The translations under genes and the position numbers were made by a program. The notes under the pieces were generated by a model that was not told the DNA's origin, made no database searches, and saw only the letters and a list, made by a program, of their open reading frames with translations. From Adiantum capillus-veneris (taxonomy: Eukaryota > Streptophyta > Polypodiopsida > Polypodiales > Pteridaceae), in NCBI GenBank assembly GCA_014529385.2, contig CM043958.1, positions 86,744,525 through 86,808,524 on the forward strand: a DNA stretch of 64,000 nt, given 5' to 3'. Shown one piece after another: positions 33,929-44,601 of this stretch. Within the stretch, counting starts at the first letter, position 1. Every line of letters starts with the position of its first letter.

Positions 33929-36054
33929 TTAGAGTTATTGATCTTGTCTAATGTGATTAACGATGGTGTGGGTTTGCGTGCATGTTAGGTATTACATGTC
34001 TTCGTGCATGGATCTCGATGAGGTAGTCATAATCATATATTCAACACCATTTGTTACCTATTATTTTAATGGCACTTTTAAGATGTCCATATTGGTGGCA
34101 GAGGTGGGCTAGGCAGGTTATAGGGAGAAAACTGGCATTCAATGACCATTCCCCTGAACGAAAGAGAGGCTAGATGAATGCACTTATCTGTCCCAAATTC
34201 TTCTTGAGTCGATACCAATAGTGCCAACCTCAATTGCAATCTATTATGTTGATCTGTACTACACTAAGCTTTTTTTTTTTCTATCTCGAATCGGTGTCCT
34301 ATCATTGAATCTTTTTGTCCAAAGAATCAAAGAAGTGCAAACAAACCAGCTATGGACATAAACCACTTGGTTGAGCCCAGATTGGGCTAGGGGGCGCTTT
34401 AGAAATTAACTATTGATTTCTTCATCATTGGACTTGGCATAACTCCCAGTAATGCATCCTACATCTACTAAAAGATATCTGGAGATGCTAAGCTTGATAG
34501 ATTGAATGGGCTAAATTTTAACTAACCAAGAAGACTCCTTCTACAACGTGGCAAGTATTGCCTTGCTATTTTATTTATACAGATATCCCGGCTCTAGGGA
34601 AAGGCTCCCACTTTTCTTTCCTACTAAAAAACTCACATAAAAAATTTATATTATGTGATATCTTCACTAGATTCTAACTCCAAGCAACATGACACTCCAT
34701 ACGGAAGTAAAAATCCCTTGTATCATTTTTTATTGAGAATGCGTTCTATCACCTATGACTCCCTTGCCATGTGCATTGTCTCACAGGATGCCATTTTCTT
34801 GCATTGTGCATGATCCCCTCGTCACAACTTGCGTGCCTTGCACACCATCCACCTGACTAGCTCCCCCTGATGTCAGTGCAATCTTCCCCTTTTCCTCCTT
34901 AATCGCTAGGGCATCTTCACAATATTCTTTCTAATAAAGCAATAAAAATGATTGCCCCCTCTCCCCCCCACTTGTGTGTTTGAGAACATTACTCAAAATA
35001 TTACACTACAAACCCTTATGGCTTGTGAAGAATGTTGTTTAGGTGCTAATAACCTTGTTGGAGAAAATAACTCTTTTGGTTAGTGGTAACATCACATAAT
35101 GCTACGAGAACATAAAAAAAGAAGGTCGTCTATAACAGACAAGGTCAATGCCTTTGATAAAAATTGGATTCGCTCGTTAGAAATATTATTGAGCTATACG
35201 TGCAAGAAATGATACAGATATAATTTATGCTTGGTTGTTGACTATAACAAACAATATAAATTGTGGTATGGGAAAAGAGTAAACTTTGACTAGCAAAAGT
35301 AACTATATTAGAGAATATCGGTAGAATATATAATGATTCTTATGCTTCTATCCCAAAACACAAGTAGTAATGAACTACACAAGTTGTGGTATAGAAAAAC
35401 AATAAATTGTGACCAAGGAAAATAGCTGAATTAGAGGACATTAGTGCAAGTTTATCCCAAGTAGAAATATACAATTTTGTTTATGTTTCTATCCTTGGCA
35501 ATGTAGCAACGAGTTTATTTGTAGACGAACTGTATAGTGGATGTAGGTTTGTTGAAAGCATAATCGAAGTTCAAATTTCTTGGTCATGACAGCTTGCAGG
35601 GGTCATAGATTGCAATACACATTCAACAACCATCTAGGGTGAAACTTGGAAACCTGTTCCTACAGCATATCCCAACGCATTGGTGAAGTTATTTTGAAAT
35701 TTGGACAAGTTTCTCTCAACTTTTTCTAGTTTTCCAAGTTATGGCCCAATTTGGTCCAACTTTGCCATATTTGGTTTTGGTTGGCAACTTTGACCCTTGA
35801 TGGTGATCAATTTGTTTGGTATTTGGCGCTTCTGGGGTTGAAGAATTTCCCAAATCCCAACTATTTGTTAATTTCTTATTCAACCTCTTTAGTTTCCTTG
35901 GAAAGTTTAGAACTTTTTCCAAGCATTTCCTGACATTTCTTGTGCTACTAAAAGTTCACAGGTCTTCTTTCATTTTGCAGTAAGACCAAAAATCACATTT
36001 TCAACCTCTGACTCTTTGATATTGTTTAACTTTGACAAATGAAGCACTGTCAAC

Positions 36055-36901
36055 CTATGGTGTGATAGGTGGTCGGCTCTTCGGTAGCCAAAACTGCAAC
36101 GTCCGCGGTATCTCGCTAAATGTAGGTCGAGCTCTCCTCATTTGTGGTCGCGACTGCCTAACTGGGCTAACTCTAGGTTTAGACCATCTCGTAGTAGATG
36201 GCCAATGTCGTTGTGAACGTCTCGTATCCTGTTTGGTCCCTCTACTAGACACGTCTATTGTAATGTATCTGCTCTAGGAAGTGTAAAAGAGCTATGAGCG
36301 CTCATTGTGGAGTGTGCTACTACCTGACCTCTAGGAACCCAAACTTGTCTATGTCCCTCATAAAACCCACGTGCCTCTAGTGACCATCTAGAAGCTAGCC
36401 ATCCCTGTGGTGCACCCTCTTGTGCTCTATGGCTCGCTATCCACACAAGTGTGTCGTCACTACACAAACATCTATCATGAAGTTCTCTACGGGGAACATA
36501 AACCTGTCTAGTCCTATGGTAAGCTGTTTTAGTCAAGTTATGGCTAGCATCCCGCATGGGACCTGCTAAAGTAGAACTGCACTGGGGTGTAGAGTCTAAA
36601 CTAGGCTCTAATGACTCTAATATCTGTGGTGTGGTCTCTACAGTGGTCTCGTCAACGTGGTCTATTGGAACCTGATGTAACAATGTCTCACAAGTCGTAT
36701 GTGTCCGCTCTATGATCGAGGAATGTGGTCGTGTCTTTGCAAGAACAAGTGGCTCTATGGCAACATCTGTATGGTGTGGATGCTCTATAGGTGAATCACT
36801 TGATGGTATGTCACTCTGCTTCGTAGCAGTGTGATGAACAACATCTGTCGACTCTATGGGGTCTGTTTCATAACCATGGGGCTCACTCTGTGGTAGGCTA
36901 G
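36055..36901 (-). pseudogene. Decayed retroelement ORF, part downstream of the gypsy insertion
   Basis: On the minus strand the frame continues from 50771 across the insertion site and runs 36901-36255, then 36252-36055 after a stop. It holds repeated aromatic-Val-Pro-basic motifs (QVYVPRREL, QVWVPRGQV, FWLPKSRP) like the QWVPK and QIWVPKRK motifs in the fourth unit of the inserted gypsy element. I infer that it is the post-integrase region of an older relative. No enzyme domain is visible. Confidence 0.6.
36897..36901. repeat. Target-site duplication, left
   Basis: GCTAG directly before the LTR, matching 50771-50775. Confidence 0.93.
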
Positions 36902-37490
36902 TGTGCGCTCCTTGCCGCACTGTCAAAGCAAGGGACTTGCCGATACACCGTGTGCGAGCCACAAATGGCTCCCAGCACACAACAAAACTAATCTAGCAAG
37001 CTCAAAAGAGGGCAATGGTGTGTCACTCACCCCTTTATGCTCCTGCCGTGGAGGATTCCTCGCCGCGATGAAGAAGAAGCTGCAGTCGTGCCGCGCTCAA
37101 CCGCTTCGCCGCCGTCGTGCCTTCGTAATGCTCGATCACACACACACTCTCCCTCTCTCTCTCACACACATAAACACACACACACACGAGGAGGTGAGGA
37201 AGAAGAAGATGGAGATGGAGATGGAGCAAGAGCACTCTTCTATTGCACAAATGAGAGAATAAGTGAATTTTAGGTTTAGTTGGCTTTTATATGAGCTCAC
37301 CCCATTCACACTTGGGCGCCCATGCTTAGCCAACTAATCCCTTGAATGTCCCAGTTAGAGTGCGCCTCTCATCGGCGATCACTCTTACCCTTTTCCTATT
37401 GGTCCGACAAGCCCGGTACCTGACTCTACCAAATACATAATACACGTCCATCGTAGGTGATGGGGTGTCCGTGAGCCGTGAGGGTTAACA
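36902..37490 (-). repeat. 3' LTR of gypsy element
   Basis: 589 bp. Partner of 50184-50770, including a CA-repeat segment with a length difference. Confidence 0.97.
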
Positions 37491-37492
37491 TG

Positions 37493-37502
37493 CCCCCCTT
37501 CC
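37493..37502 (-). promoter_or_regulatory. Polypurine tract
   Basis: GGAAGGGGGG on the minus strand, two bases before the 3' LTR: the plus-strand primer. Confidence 0.88.
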
Positions 37503-37504
37503 TG

Positions 37505-38864
37505 ATGTAGATTCCACCCTCGGAAGCTATGGAGTTGAAACTCGTGCGTCGAGGTGGAAGAGCATTTGAGATGAATGTCCTTAGCCTTCTTCAGTCACTG
37601 CAAAATCAAACAACATTGGCACAGTAATTGCATTCTCATAAGTGATTAAAAAGCATATGCAGTTTTAGGTAGAGAATTTGATTGGTAAAAGAATTTCAAA
37701 CAATTTGTCAGCAATGAACATTAAATTGCAATGTAATCAAATGCATAAACAGATGTAAAGGTAAAAAATTAAACAAGTCAGGGGTCGCTAATTTGACGGT
37801 CGAAAGGCACTAGAGATCGAATATTAATACCATGGGTAAGCTTCTTAATTTTCTGTGGTCAATTAAGTTGTTTAATCGCGAGAGCCAAGTATTCATGTTC
37901 GAGGGCTGACTAGAGGCTATATCTAGAAGACCTTGTAGTTAAGCTACCATAAAAGGAATTTCTCATGAAATCATCGCCTGACTGATTACTTTTTCTTTGA
38001 CCCCCCAAAGTCTTTTCACAGTGATTCAATTTTGATGTGTGTGCTTATTTTGTATGCCTTGGGTTTTTTGCTTTTCAAGGAAAAGCGCCCACACTGGGAA
38101 CCTCTAGGGCTCTAGTACCATAGGCAATACATGTGAGTGAAGTACCAAATCAAGCTGAGATTTCTCTTCCAGCTTAAGATTTTACAGTGTGGCACTTTGA
38201 TTTTTTGTTTGTTCATTTTCAGCATTTTAATTTTGTAACTTTGGGGGGGTCATATAACACTGATACACCTTCCCAGGCTCATCACACTAGTAAACTCCCT
38301 TTATAATACTTAAGCGAAAGGTCAATAGGGTCAAGCCCACTAGAAAGCCCTACTACATTTCACACAATGCTGCCTAAATCGGATTAAGAACCTAAGTAAC
38401 CATTGATTATTAGGAAGGCATTCCCCATGGTATTAAGAGGAGATCTCTAACACCTAACTTGGTCAATTTAGCTTAGTCGGACTGCTTGAGTTTTAAACCT
38501 AGACAAGTGATTATGACGAAAAATTACATTGAATTAAATGTTTGTTACTAAGCAAAGGTGCTGGATATTAGGCTACCAATCACAATTAAAGCTGACAATC
38601 ATAGATGCAAAAAAGATAAGGGGCAATGCTAATGGACAAGAAACACCTGTTTGGTCGATGGTCGCGCTTGATTTGAAGAGTGAGTCGAGATAAAGATTCC
38701 ATGAAGGTCCAAATCCTACCAATAGCAACACGCTCCTGTACACACTAGGAAACAAAAGGAATACCTCCAGGAGGCACATTAGTGGAAAAAGGTACCAACA
38801 CTTATTGAACACAACAAAAAACATAAGGAATTCTAACCTAATTATTTGCACTCCCCCTAGAGAG
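37505..38864 (-). other. Noncoding 3' region of gypsy element
   Basis: About 1.36 kb between the small ORF and the polypurine tract. A hydrophobic 92-codon frame (38573-38851) lies just after the small ORF's stop but lacks an ATG at its start. I see no domain in it. Confidence 0.55.
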
Positions 38865-39287
38865 TCAAGGGAATAGGATATTGTAGAGGTTGGGGGGAAA
38901 CCCTAAGGCTAAACCCCTATCCTCGTCGTCGAGATAAACAAAGTCATCATCCATGAGACCATATGTGCCATCCGTGTAGTCGTGTAAATTTTCTTCTTCA
39001 TCATAGGTGCCCATGTTTACTAAGAAGGTCACTAGATGTCTATAGTCATCTTGGTCAAAAGGGTAGGCTTGTGCAATGGGAGAAACGCTCTCTACTAAGT
39101 ATGGATCAGACGTGGTCAAGAGACGTATCAGCCATTCTAACTCCTCAAAATTCCTCTCACATGGTAGCGTACCTATCAAATCCCATTCACATGCAAGCAC
39201 TGGAAAGACCATGTGAAATATTTGTGAAAAGTAACGAGGGTACCTCTCACCCAAGGCAGGAGTGGATGACTCTAACGTACTAGCCAT
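38865..39287 (-). CDS. Small acidic ORF near the 3' end of the gypsy element
   Basis: 140 residues from an ATG, ending TGA. The C-terminal half is strongly acidic (YDEEENLHDYTDGTYG and DDEDRG), and the N-terminal half has hydrophobic patches. It is in a different frame from the polyprotein. A TATA-like box lies about 140 bases upstream, and the base sequence just before the ATG (gtgtacag) could instead be a splice acceptor, so either a separate transcript or a spliced RNA could express it. It has no motif I recognise and does not look like a classical envelope protein. A regulatory or accessory role is only a guess. Confidence 0.5.
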   Translation of the reverse strand: MASTLESSTPALGERYPRYFSQIFHMVFPVLACEWDLIGTLPCERNFEELEWLIRLLTTSDPYLVESVSPIAQAYPFDQDDYRHLVTFLVNMGTYDEEENLHDYTDGTYGLMDDDFVYLDDEDRGLALGFPPNLYNILFP

Positions 39288-39422
39288 ATCTGTACACGCA
39301 AATAGATGATGGTTAGAGTGAAAATATTACAAGGGTCGTGTTCTTGTGCATAATTTGTTTTTATGATTTGTGTTATGGCTCTTGCTCTTTTACTTTTTTA
39401 TCTTGTTTTTGTGAGTATAAGG

Positions 39423-39433
39423 CTTTATATATA
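39423..39433 (-). promoter_or_regulatory. TATA-like box upstream of small ORF
   Basis: TATATATAAAG on the minus strand, followed by an A-rich leader of about 135 bases to the ATG at 39287. Confidence 0.45.
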
Positions 39434-39513
39434 CATTCCCTAAGATTGGAGATTAAGAGGTCAGGAAAGAAAGGTTGAGAGGGAAGCAAGTGAATAATGG
39501 ATGTCCACAAACA

Positions 39514-39525
39514 CTCCCCCCTTCC
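39514..39525 (-). promoter_or_regulatory. Internal polypurine-tract copy
   Basis: GGAAGGGGGGAG, sharing its first ten bases with the 3' polypurine tract, sits just after the stop of the fourth unit. Confidence 0.5.
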
Positions 39526-39534
39526 GTGGGTAGA

Positions 39535-40857
39535 TCATACCGTTTGAAATGATGTCGTCACCCTTTGAAACCAATTGTTCCAGTTGGTAATAGGTGAGGA
39601 TTTTTGCCAGTAGTTTTCTATTACCCTAGGTGCCTCGTCAAGTTGCAAGGGTGGTAAGGTACTCTCCCAGGATCGAACTTGAAGTGGTTCATCAGGTGAT
39701 TCTTGAACACTGGGAGGTGTGGATTCTTTTGTAGCTTCATGGAGGTCCATTACTATAGATGGAGGCTGTGTAGAAGCTTTTACCTCTATGGATGTATTAC
39801 ATGAGGAGCTAGAAGCTTCATGGAACTCCCCCCTTCCTGAGCTAGGTGTAATAAATTGGTTTTGCCTTGGAGCCCAAACTAGCTCTGGACTAGGTGTGTA
39901 GCATTTTGTGATCTTTCCCTTCCCACGGTCTGCCATTGGCTTTAGCGTTACACTGTTTGACTCATATGGGTTTGTTGTCGATAGGGAAGGACACATTTTA
40001 CGTTTAGGTACCCAAATTTGCTCATTTCCATCATAGTAGCCTTGGGCTTCTAATAGTTGTTTTGTAATCCATCGTGATTTGGTCTTGACTCTCCTAGGGC
40101 GCGCTCTTGGTTTTCCCAGGAAATTTTTTCTTGGAATGGATGGGAGGGTTGAGGTAGTTGGAAGTAAGGCCTTGGGGACCCATTGATATGTACTCTTAGG
40201 TCGTGCAGGTTGAGTACTTGCAATATTACTGCTTGCTGCAACTATAAGTGTTGAAGTGCTAGATTCATGGGTAGCCGGCAAGGACGAGTTAACCACCTTG
40301 GCTTGTGAATGTTGGCTATCCTTCAACTTTGCTAGAGTTTGCAACGTAGGTGACTTTGCTTGAATGATAGGGGTAAGAGTTGGTGGTCGCGTCGTGACAC
40401 TAACAATATCCCAATCAATAGTGCATTTGGTTGCCAACATCCACGTGCATCCCAGGTTTACGTTGCCTTCCATAGCTCCCGCGGGCATGACTAGAAACCT
40501 CTGCACTATGCTTCCATTGTCATAGACAACAGGGGTCTGAAGGACTCCAAGAATAGCAGTTTTCTTTTTATTAATGCCCTTGACTTGCATCGTACTCGGG
40601 GATAGGGTCGGTTTTCCTAATTGACACCAAACTCCATAGGATAACAAATTGTGTTTAGCTCCCGTATCTAATAAGGCATTGTATAGTACTTTCCCATAGG
40701 GGCTATTTAGCTCAATTGGGTATCGTAGGGGTGGCTCAGATTCTAATGAGTCTTCATCTGTGTCCTCGAAAAATGCTTGCGTGATTCCCAGATTAGCCTC
40801 TCGTTGGCGTCTAAGACGTTGTTGTCGTTCTCGAGCCTCAACTCTTGCTTGGATTTT
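39535..40857 (-). CDS. Post-integrase unit with a second retropepsin-like domain
   Basis: It continues the Pol frame directly after the TAA at 40858-40860 and is open for 440 codons. After a basic start and an acidic stretch it reads LYNALLDTGAKHNLLSYGVW (D-T-G-A at 40657-40668), a canonical aspartic-protease active site, and about 70 residues on LGCTWMLATKCTIDWD, which corresponds to the C-terminal IxGxPWL...IDW segment of retropepsins. The following region has repeated W-V-P-K-like motifs (QWVPK, QIWVPKRK, LVWAPRQ) and is Ser/Pro-rich. No ATG occurs before the DTGA motif, so the domain could only be made by readthrough, by splicing or in copies lacking the stop. It could be an active second protease or a binding domain with a retropepsin fold. 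Confidence 0.75.
   Translation of the reverse strand, partial: KIQARVEARERQQRLRRQREANLGITQAFFEDTDEDSLESEPPLRYPIELNSPYGKVLYNALLDTGAKHNLLSYGVWCQLGKPTLSPSTMQVKGINKKKTAILGVLQTPVVYDNGSIVQRFLVMPAGAMEGNVNLGCTWMLATKCTIDWDIVSVTTRPPTLTPIIQAKSPTLQTLAKLKDSQHSQAKVVNSSLPATHESSTSTLIVAASSNIASTQPARPKSTYQWVPKALLPTTSTLPSIPRKNFLGKPRARPRRVKTKSRWITKQLLEAQGYYDGNEQIWVPKRKMCPSLSTTNPYESNSVTLKPMADRGKGKITKCYTPSPELVWAPRQNQFITPSSGRGEFHEASSSSCNTSIEVKASTQPPSIVMDLHEATKESTPPSVQESPDEPLQVRSWESTLPPLQLDEAPRVIENYWQKSSPITNWNNWFQRVTTSFQTV
39826..39837 (-). promoter_or_regulatory. Second internal polypurine-tract copy
   Basis: Another GGAAGGGGGGAG, inside the fourth coding unit. It is coding sequence too, so a priming role is uncertain. 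Confidence 0.35.
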
Positions 40858-43800
40858 TTAAAGCTCAGCTTGTTCCTTGGTAGCCTTCTTTTGATGGATG
40901 GCTTGCAACTCTTCGTGGCTTAGAGGATCATAATATCTTTTGAATTTACTCCCATTAAGGAATCCAATGGTTTCAACTCCATCTAGAGTCTCCACACGAA
41001 TGGTACCTTGCGGGGTAATTTCACACACTCGATATGGTCCCTTACCAGCGTATTTCAATTTCTTCTTTTCATTACGTACCCCGTACATAAGAACTTTATC
41101 ACCAACCTTGATGTCTTTATCCTTTAAATGGCTATCAAACCACTTCTTTCTCCTATCCTTCTCCACTAGAGCATTTCGCACAGCTAATTGCCTCTCTTCA
41201 TTTAGCCTTTCTAGGATATATAATCGCTCCACTAAGGGGTTACCATCCCAACCTTCTTGAGAAGCTACTCGAAGACTAGGAATGGCAAACTCCCATGGCA
41301 TAACTGCTTCTTGGCCATACACCATCTTAAACGGTGTGCAATTAATAGCAACTTTATACGCAGTACGATAAGCCCATAAAGCTGATGTAAGCTTTAGGTC
41401 CCAATCAGTGCGATGAGCCTCGACTGTCTTTGTCAAAATGGAGATGAGAGTTTTGTTGGTACTCTCAGCTTGGCCATTTGCTTGGGGATAATAGGGTGTA
41501 GACTTGTGGTGAGATATCATGAAGTTTGATGTGAGTTCTTTTATTACTTCATTTATAAAATGAGTTCCATTGTCACTCACAAGTTCAAAGGGGCATCCAA
41601 AACGTGTGATAATGTTCTCAAAGAGGAACTTAGCAGTTGTTTTTGCATCCACCTTTCGTGTTGCTTTTGCTTCAACCCATTTGGTTACATAGTCGGTAGC
41701 CACAATGATATATCGTGATTGCGTATTACGTGCAGCCGGACTAATCGGTCCTACAAAGTCTAAGCCCCACTTTTCAAATGGTTGGGTTACCTTGATGGGA
41801 TGTAGAGGCATCCTATCCCTCCTTTGTGGCTTGTTGAAGCGTTGGCATTCATCACATCCCTTTGCAAAAAGTGATGCATCCTTAAACAGAGTGGGCCACC
41901 AATAGCCTGACTGTAAGATCTTTCGGGCAGTCAACTTTCCTGAAAAGTGACCACCAGCTACGCCCATGTGTGCCTCTTGTAGAATATATAAATACTCATC
42001 CTCGCGGACACAGCATCTAAGAACATCATCTTTTCCTCTCTTATAGAGAGTTCCAGCTAGTAAGCAATAGGGTTCGCATTCCTTGATTAATTTTCGAGCT
42101 ATATCTTTTCGCAGTTCTTTGGGTGGAAATCCATTAACTAAGAAGTTAACAATCTTTTCACTCCATTCAGGCATTGTCTCAACAATGAACAAAGGAGTAT
42201 CAGGCAATTCATCATCAACCCCCATAGGAGCTTCGCCATTAGGGATACGAGATAAATGATCCGCCATGACATGTTTCCTCCCAGGCCTCACAACAACGGT
42301 GAAGTCAAACTCAAGAAGAATTAACAACCATCGTGTAATTTGACCTGTGGAACACGGCTTGTTTACCAAATATAGCAATGCTTGATGATCAACATAAAAC
42401 ACAAACTTGGTAGCAAGAAGGTAATAGCGAAATTTCTTTACTGCGTAAATCATAGCTAGACCTTCGCGCTCTGTAGTAGTGTAGTTCATCTCGGCATCAT
42501 TTAATTGGCAACTTGCAAAGCTAATAGGGTAGTCCAATTTATGTTCTCCTGGTTGAGTTAGAACACACCCAATAGCAAAATTTGATGCATCAATATGCAC
42601 ATGAAAAGGTACATTCCAATCGGGTGTTCGCAGGATTGGAGCACTTGTTAGGGCCTTCTTTAATAACTCATAAGATTGATGACATTCTTTCGTCCAGTGA
42701 AACTCGATAAGAAGCTTGTACAATGGACGCGCTATCTCGGCAAAGTTTAAAATAAATCTTCGATAATAACCAACATGGCCCATAAATCTTTGCACTCCTT
42801 TATAGTTCGTAGGTGGTGGCAAATCGGCAATGGATTTAATCTTACTCTCATCTGTGGATATCCCGTTCTTGGACACTTTATGCCCTAGAATGACTCCATG
42901 CTTAACCCAAAATTGGCATTTGAAAGGGTTCAATGAGATGCGATAAAATCTGCACCTTTCAAATATTTTTCGTAGATATAACAAATGTTTCTCCCAAGAA
43001 GAATAAACACAAAGGTCGTCTAGGAAAGCTTCACAAAATTCCCTTAGAAATTCTTTAAACGCAGTGTTTATTAATCGTTGGAATGTAGCAGGGGCATTTG
43101 TTAAGCCAAAGGCCATAACACGAAATGCAAACACTCCAAACTCTGTGATAAAAGTGGTTTTAGCTTGGTCCTCTAATGCAATTGTGATTTGATTGTAACC
43201 AGAGTACCCATCTAAAAAGCTATAAGCTTCCTTGCCCGCAACTCTTTCAAGCACATGTTCTGAATATGGCAAGGGATAATGATCTCTCCTAGTAGCTGCA
43301 TTAACTTTCTTGAGGTCCACGCACACTCTTAGTTTCCCATTCTTTTTTGGCACAATGACTATCGGAGAAACCCATTCTGAGTGCTCAATAGGGTATATGA
43401 ATCCACATTGGATAAGTTTTTCAATCTCCTCTTGTACAATTTTGGCGTACTTAGGATTCATTGGATAGGGTCGTTGCTGGACGGGTTTAGCAGTGTTGAT
43501 CATGGGAATTGTATGTTGCACCACAGAAGGTGGAACGCCCTTCATGTCATGATATGTCCAAGCAAAGATATCCTTGTATTCCTTGAGGAGCTCCTTAAGT
43601 ACAGCCTCTTCAGTTTCGGTAAGGTCTTGAGCAATAAAGACTGGTTTAGACTCCTCACCTGGTTCTGCTAATTCTATCTCTTTAACTACCGCTGGACCAT
43701 CATAGACTCCACTGCTTCCATTGGTAGGTATTCGTTGGGCTTTGGCATACACAACCTTTCGCTCCCCCGTGGTATAAGATTTAAAATGTTCAGGAGCCGT

Positions 43801-44550
43801 ATGTAAATCAGCAGGCTCTTGTCCTGACGGAGACTTTTCTTTTAGTTCTACCTCCTTTTGTTGTTGTGCTAACTCTCGGTTTTGACGTCTTCTTATAGTT
43901 CGATTCAATTTCGGCTCTGTAACCTCCAATTGAGCGAGGTCAATGGGTCGCGGGCTGCACCACCTGACACTCTGGAGATGTTCACCCCAATTGTCTACTA
44001 GCTTTCGATGAGCATCACATGCCCCTAGATAGCTAAGCCATTCTGCAGTAGATCTTTCCTTGTTTATCCTAGCTCTCACATTTGCTCGATATCGTCGTCT
44101 CTTATATGACCTTTGTTTCTTGTTAAGGTTTTGATTTTGGTAAATGTTTGAACTCGACTCGCTTGATAGGTCTTCGCTTGTATCTTCTTCACTCTCATAT
44201 AAATTACCATAGATGGTCGTACTAGACCTTGAGTGTTCAGTTTCTATACTTGGCTCACTCGATGTTTCCTCAGGTTCTGAATCCATTTCTCCCTGAGATT
44301 CCGTTTCTGATGTGTATTGGCCTGAAGCCTTTGAGGAATCATCGGATTCACTCTCAGGTAGGTGTGCCTCTTTCTTATCAATGGATGTTACATGCGCTAC
44401 ACCTAACATGTTTACTGGTGCAATGTGTGGTATCTCTTCCCCATCTGGTGTTACCCAGGTTGTTCCTCTAGCTCCCCATGTATCTATAGTTGCCGCTAGG
44501 TGTACCCAATCGACATTGTCTGACTCAGCCATTCCGGGTAGGATATCCAT
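40858..44550 (-). CDS. gypsy Pol: RT, RNase H and integrase
   Basis: 1230 residues from ATG 44548-44550. An acidic N-terminal linker precedes the RT, with SPIVIVPKKNGKLRVCVDLK and catalytic FLDD at 43015-43026 (residue about 508, a variant of Y-x-D-D). RNase H follows (HIDASNFAIGCVL, TTTEREGLAMIYAV, YVDHQAL). Integrase has an HHCC finger (about residues 860-905) and the D-D-E core (D in GLDFVG, D in SDNGTHF, E in NGQAEST, about residues 930-1030), ending in a small C-terminal module (KGPYRVCEIT) without a chromodomain. No frame damage is seen. It shares the reading frame of the preceding unit, 52 bases away, and of the following one, so a single polyprotein interrupted by stops is the simplest reading. 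Confidence 0.95.
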   Translation of the reverse strand: MDILPGMAESDNVDWVHLAATIDTWGARGTTWVTPDGEEIPHIAPVNMLGVAHVTSIDKKEAHLPESESDDSSKASGQYTSETESQGEMDSEPEETSSEPSIETEHSRSSTTIYGNLYESEEDTSEDLSSESSSNIYQNQNLNKKQRSYKRRRYRANVRARINKERSTAEWLSYLGACDAHRKLVDNWGEHLQSVRWCSPRPIDLAQLEVTEPKLNRTIRRRQNRELAQQQKEVELKEKSPSGQEPADLHTAPEHFKSYTTGERKVVYAKAQRIPTNGSSGVYDGPAVVKEIELAEPGEESKPVFIAQDLTETEEAVLKELLKEYKDIFAWTYHDMKGVPPSVVQHTIPMINTAKPVQQRPYPMNPKYAKIVQEEIEKLIQCGFIYPIEHSEWVSPIVIVPKKNGKLRVCVDLKKVNAATRRDHYPLPYSEHVLERVAGKEAYSFLDGYSGYNQITIALEDQAKTTFITEFGVFAFRVMAFGLTNAPATFQRLINTAFKEFLREFCEAFLDDLCVYSSWEKHLLYLRKIFERCRFYRISLNPFKCQFWVKHGVILGHKVSKNGISTDESKIKSIADLPPPTNYKGVQRFMGHVGYYRRFILNFAEIARPLYKLLIEFHWTKECHQSYELLKKALTSAPILRTPDWNVPFHVHIDASNFAIGCVLTQPGEHKLDYPISFASCQLNDAEMNYTTTEREGLAMIYAVKKFRYYLLATKFVFYVDHQALLYLVNKPCSTGQITRWLLILLEFDFTVVVRPGRKHVMADHLSRIPNGEAPMGVDDELPDTPLFIVETMPEWSEKIVNFLVNGFPPKELRKDIARKLIKECEPYCLLAGTLYKRGKDDVLRCCVREDEYLYILQEAHMGVAGGHFSGKLTARKILQSGYWWPTLFKDASLFAKGCDECQRFNKPQRRDRMPLHPIKVTQPFEKWGLDFVGPISPAARNTQSRYIIVATDYVTKWVEAKATRKVDAKTTAKFLFENIITRFGCPFELVSDNGTHFINEVIKELTSNFMISHHKSTPYYPQANGQAESTNKTLISILTKTVEAHRTDWDLKLTSALWAYRTAYKVAINCTPFKMVYGQEAVMPWEFAIPSLRVASQEGWDGNPLVERLYILERLNEERQLAVRNALVEKDRRKKWFDSHLKDKDIKVGDKVLMYGVRNEKKKLKYAGKGPYRVCEITPQGTIRVETLDGVETIGFLNGSKFKRYYDPLSHEELQAIHQKKATKEQAEL

Positions 44551-44601
44551 ATAAGGAGAGTTCTCCCCAATATCCGTGTCTTCGTTACACGTGTAACAAT
44601 A

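Larger units (their letters stand above)
32761..36030. other. RRN3 5' flank and unassigned DNA
   Basis: No gene recognised. It has (GT)n tracts at 33642-33668 and 33875-33906, the latter followed by (GA)n, and a possible tRNA-derived B-box (gcagttcgattcc) near 33155-33168. The rest is AT-rich with no convincing open frame. Confidence 0.5.

Noticed and set aside
36993-37262. Basic and charged ORFs inside both gypsy LTRs (also 50134-50553)
   Set aside because: They read through the LTR in antisense to the element. The CA microsatellite length difference changes the frame between copies.
38573-38851. Hydrophobic 92-codon frame after the gypsy small ORF, considered as an envelope-like gene
   Set aside because: It starts with GTG rather than ATG, has no signal peptide plus transmembrane arrangement I can defend, and may be chance in T-rich DNA.
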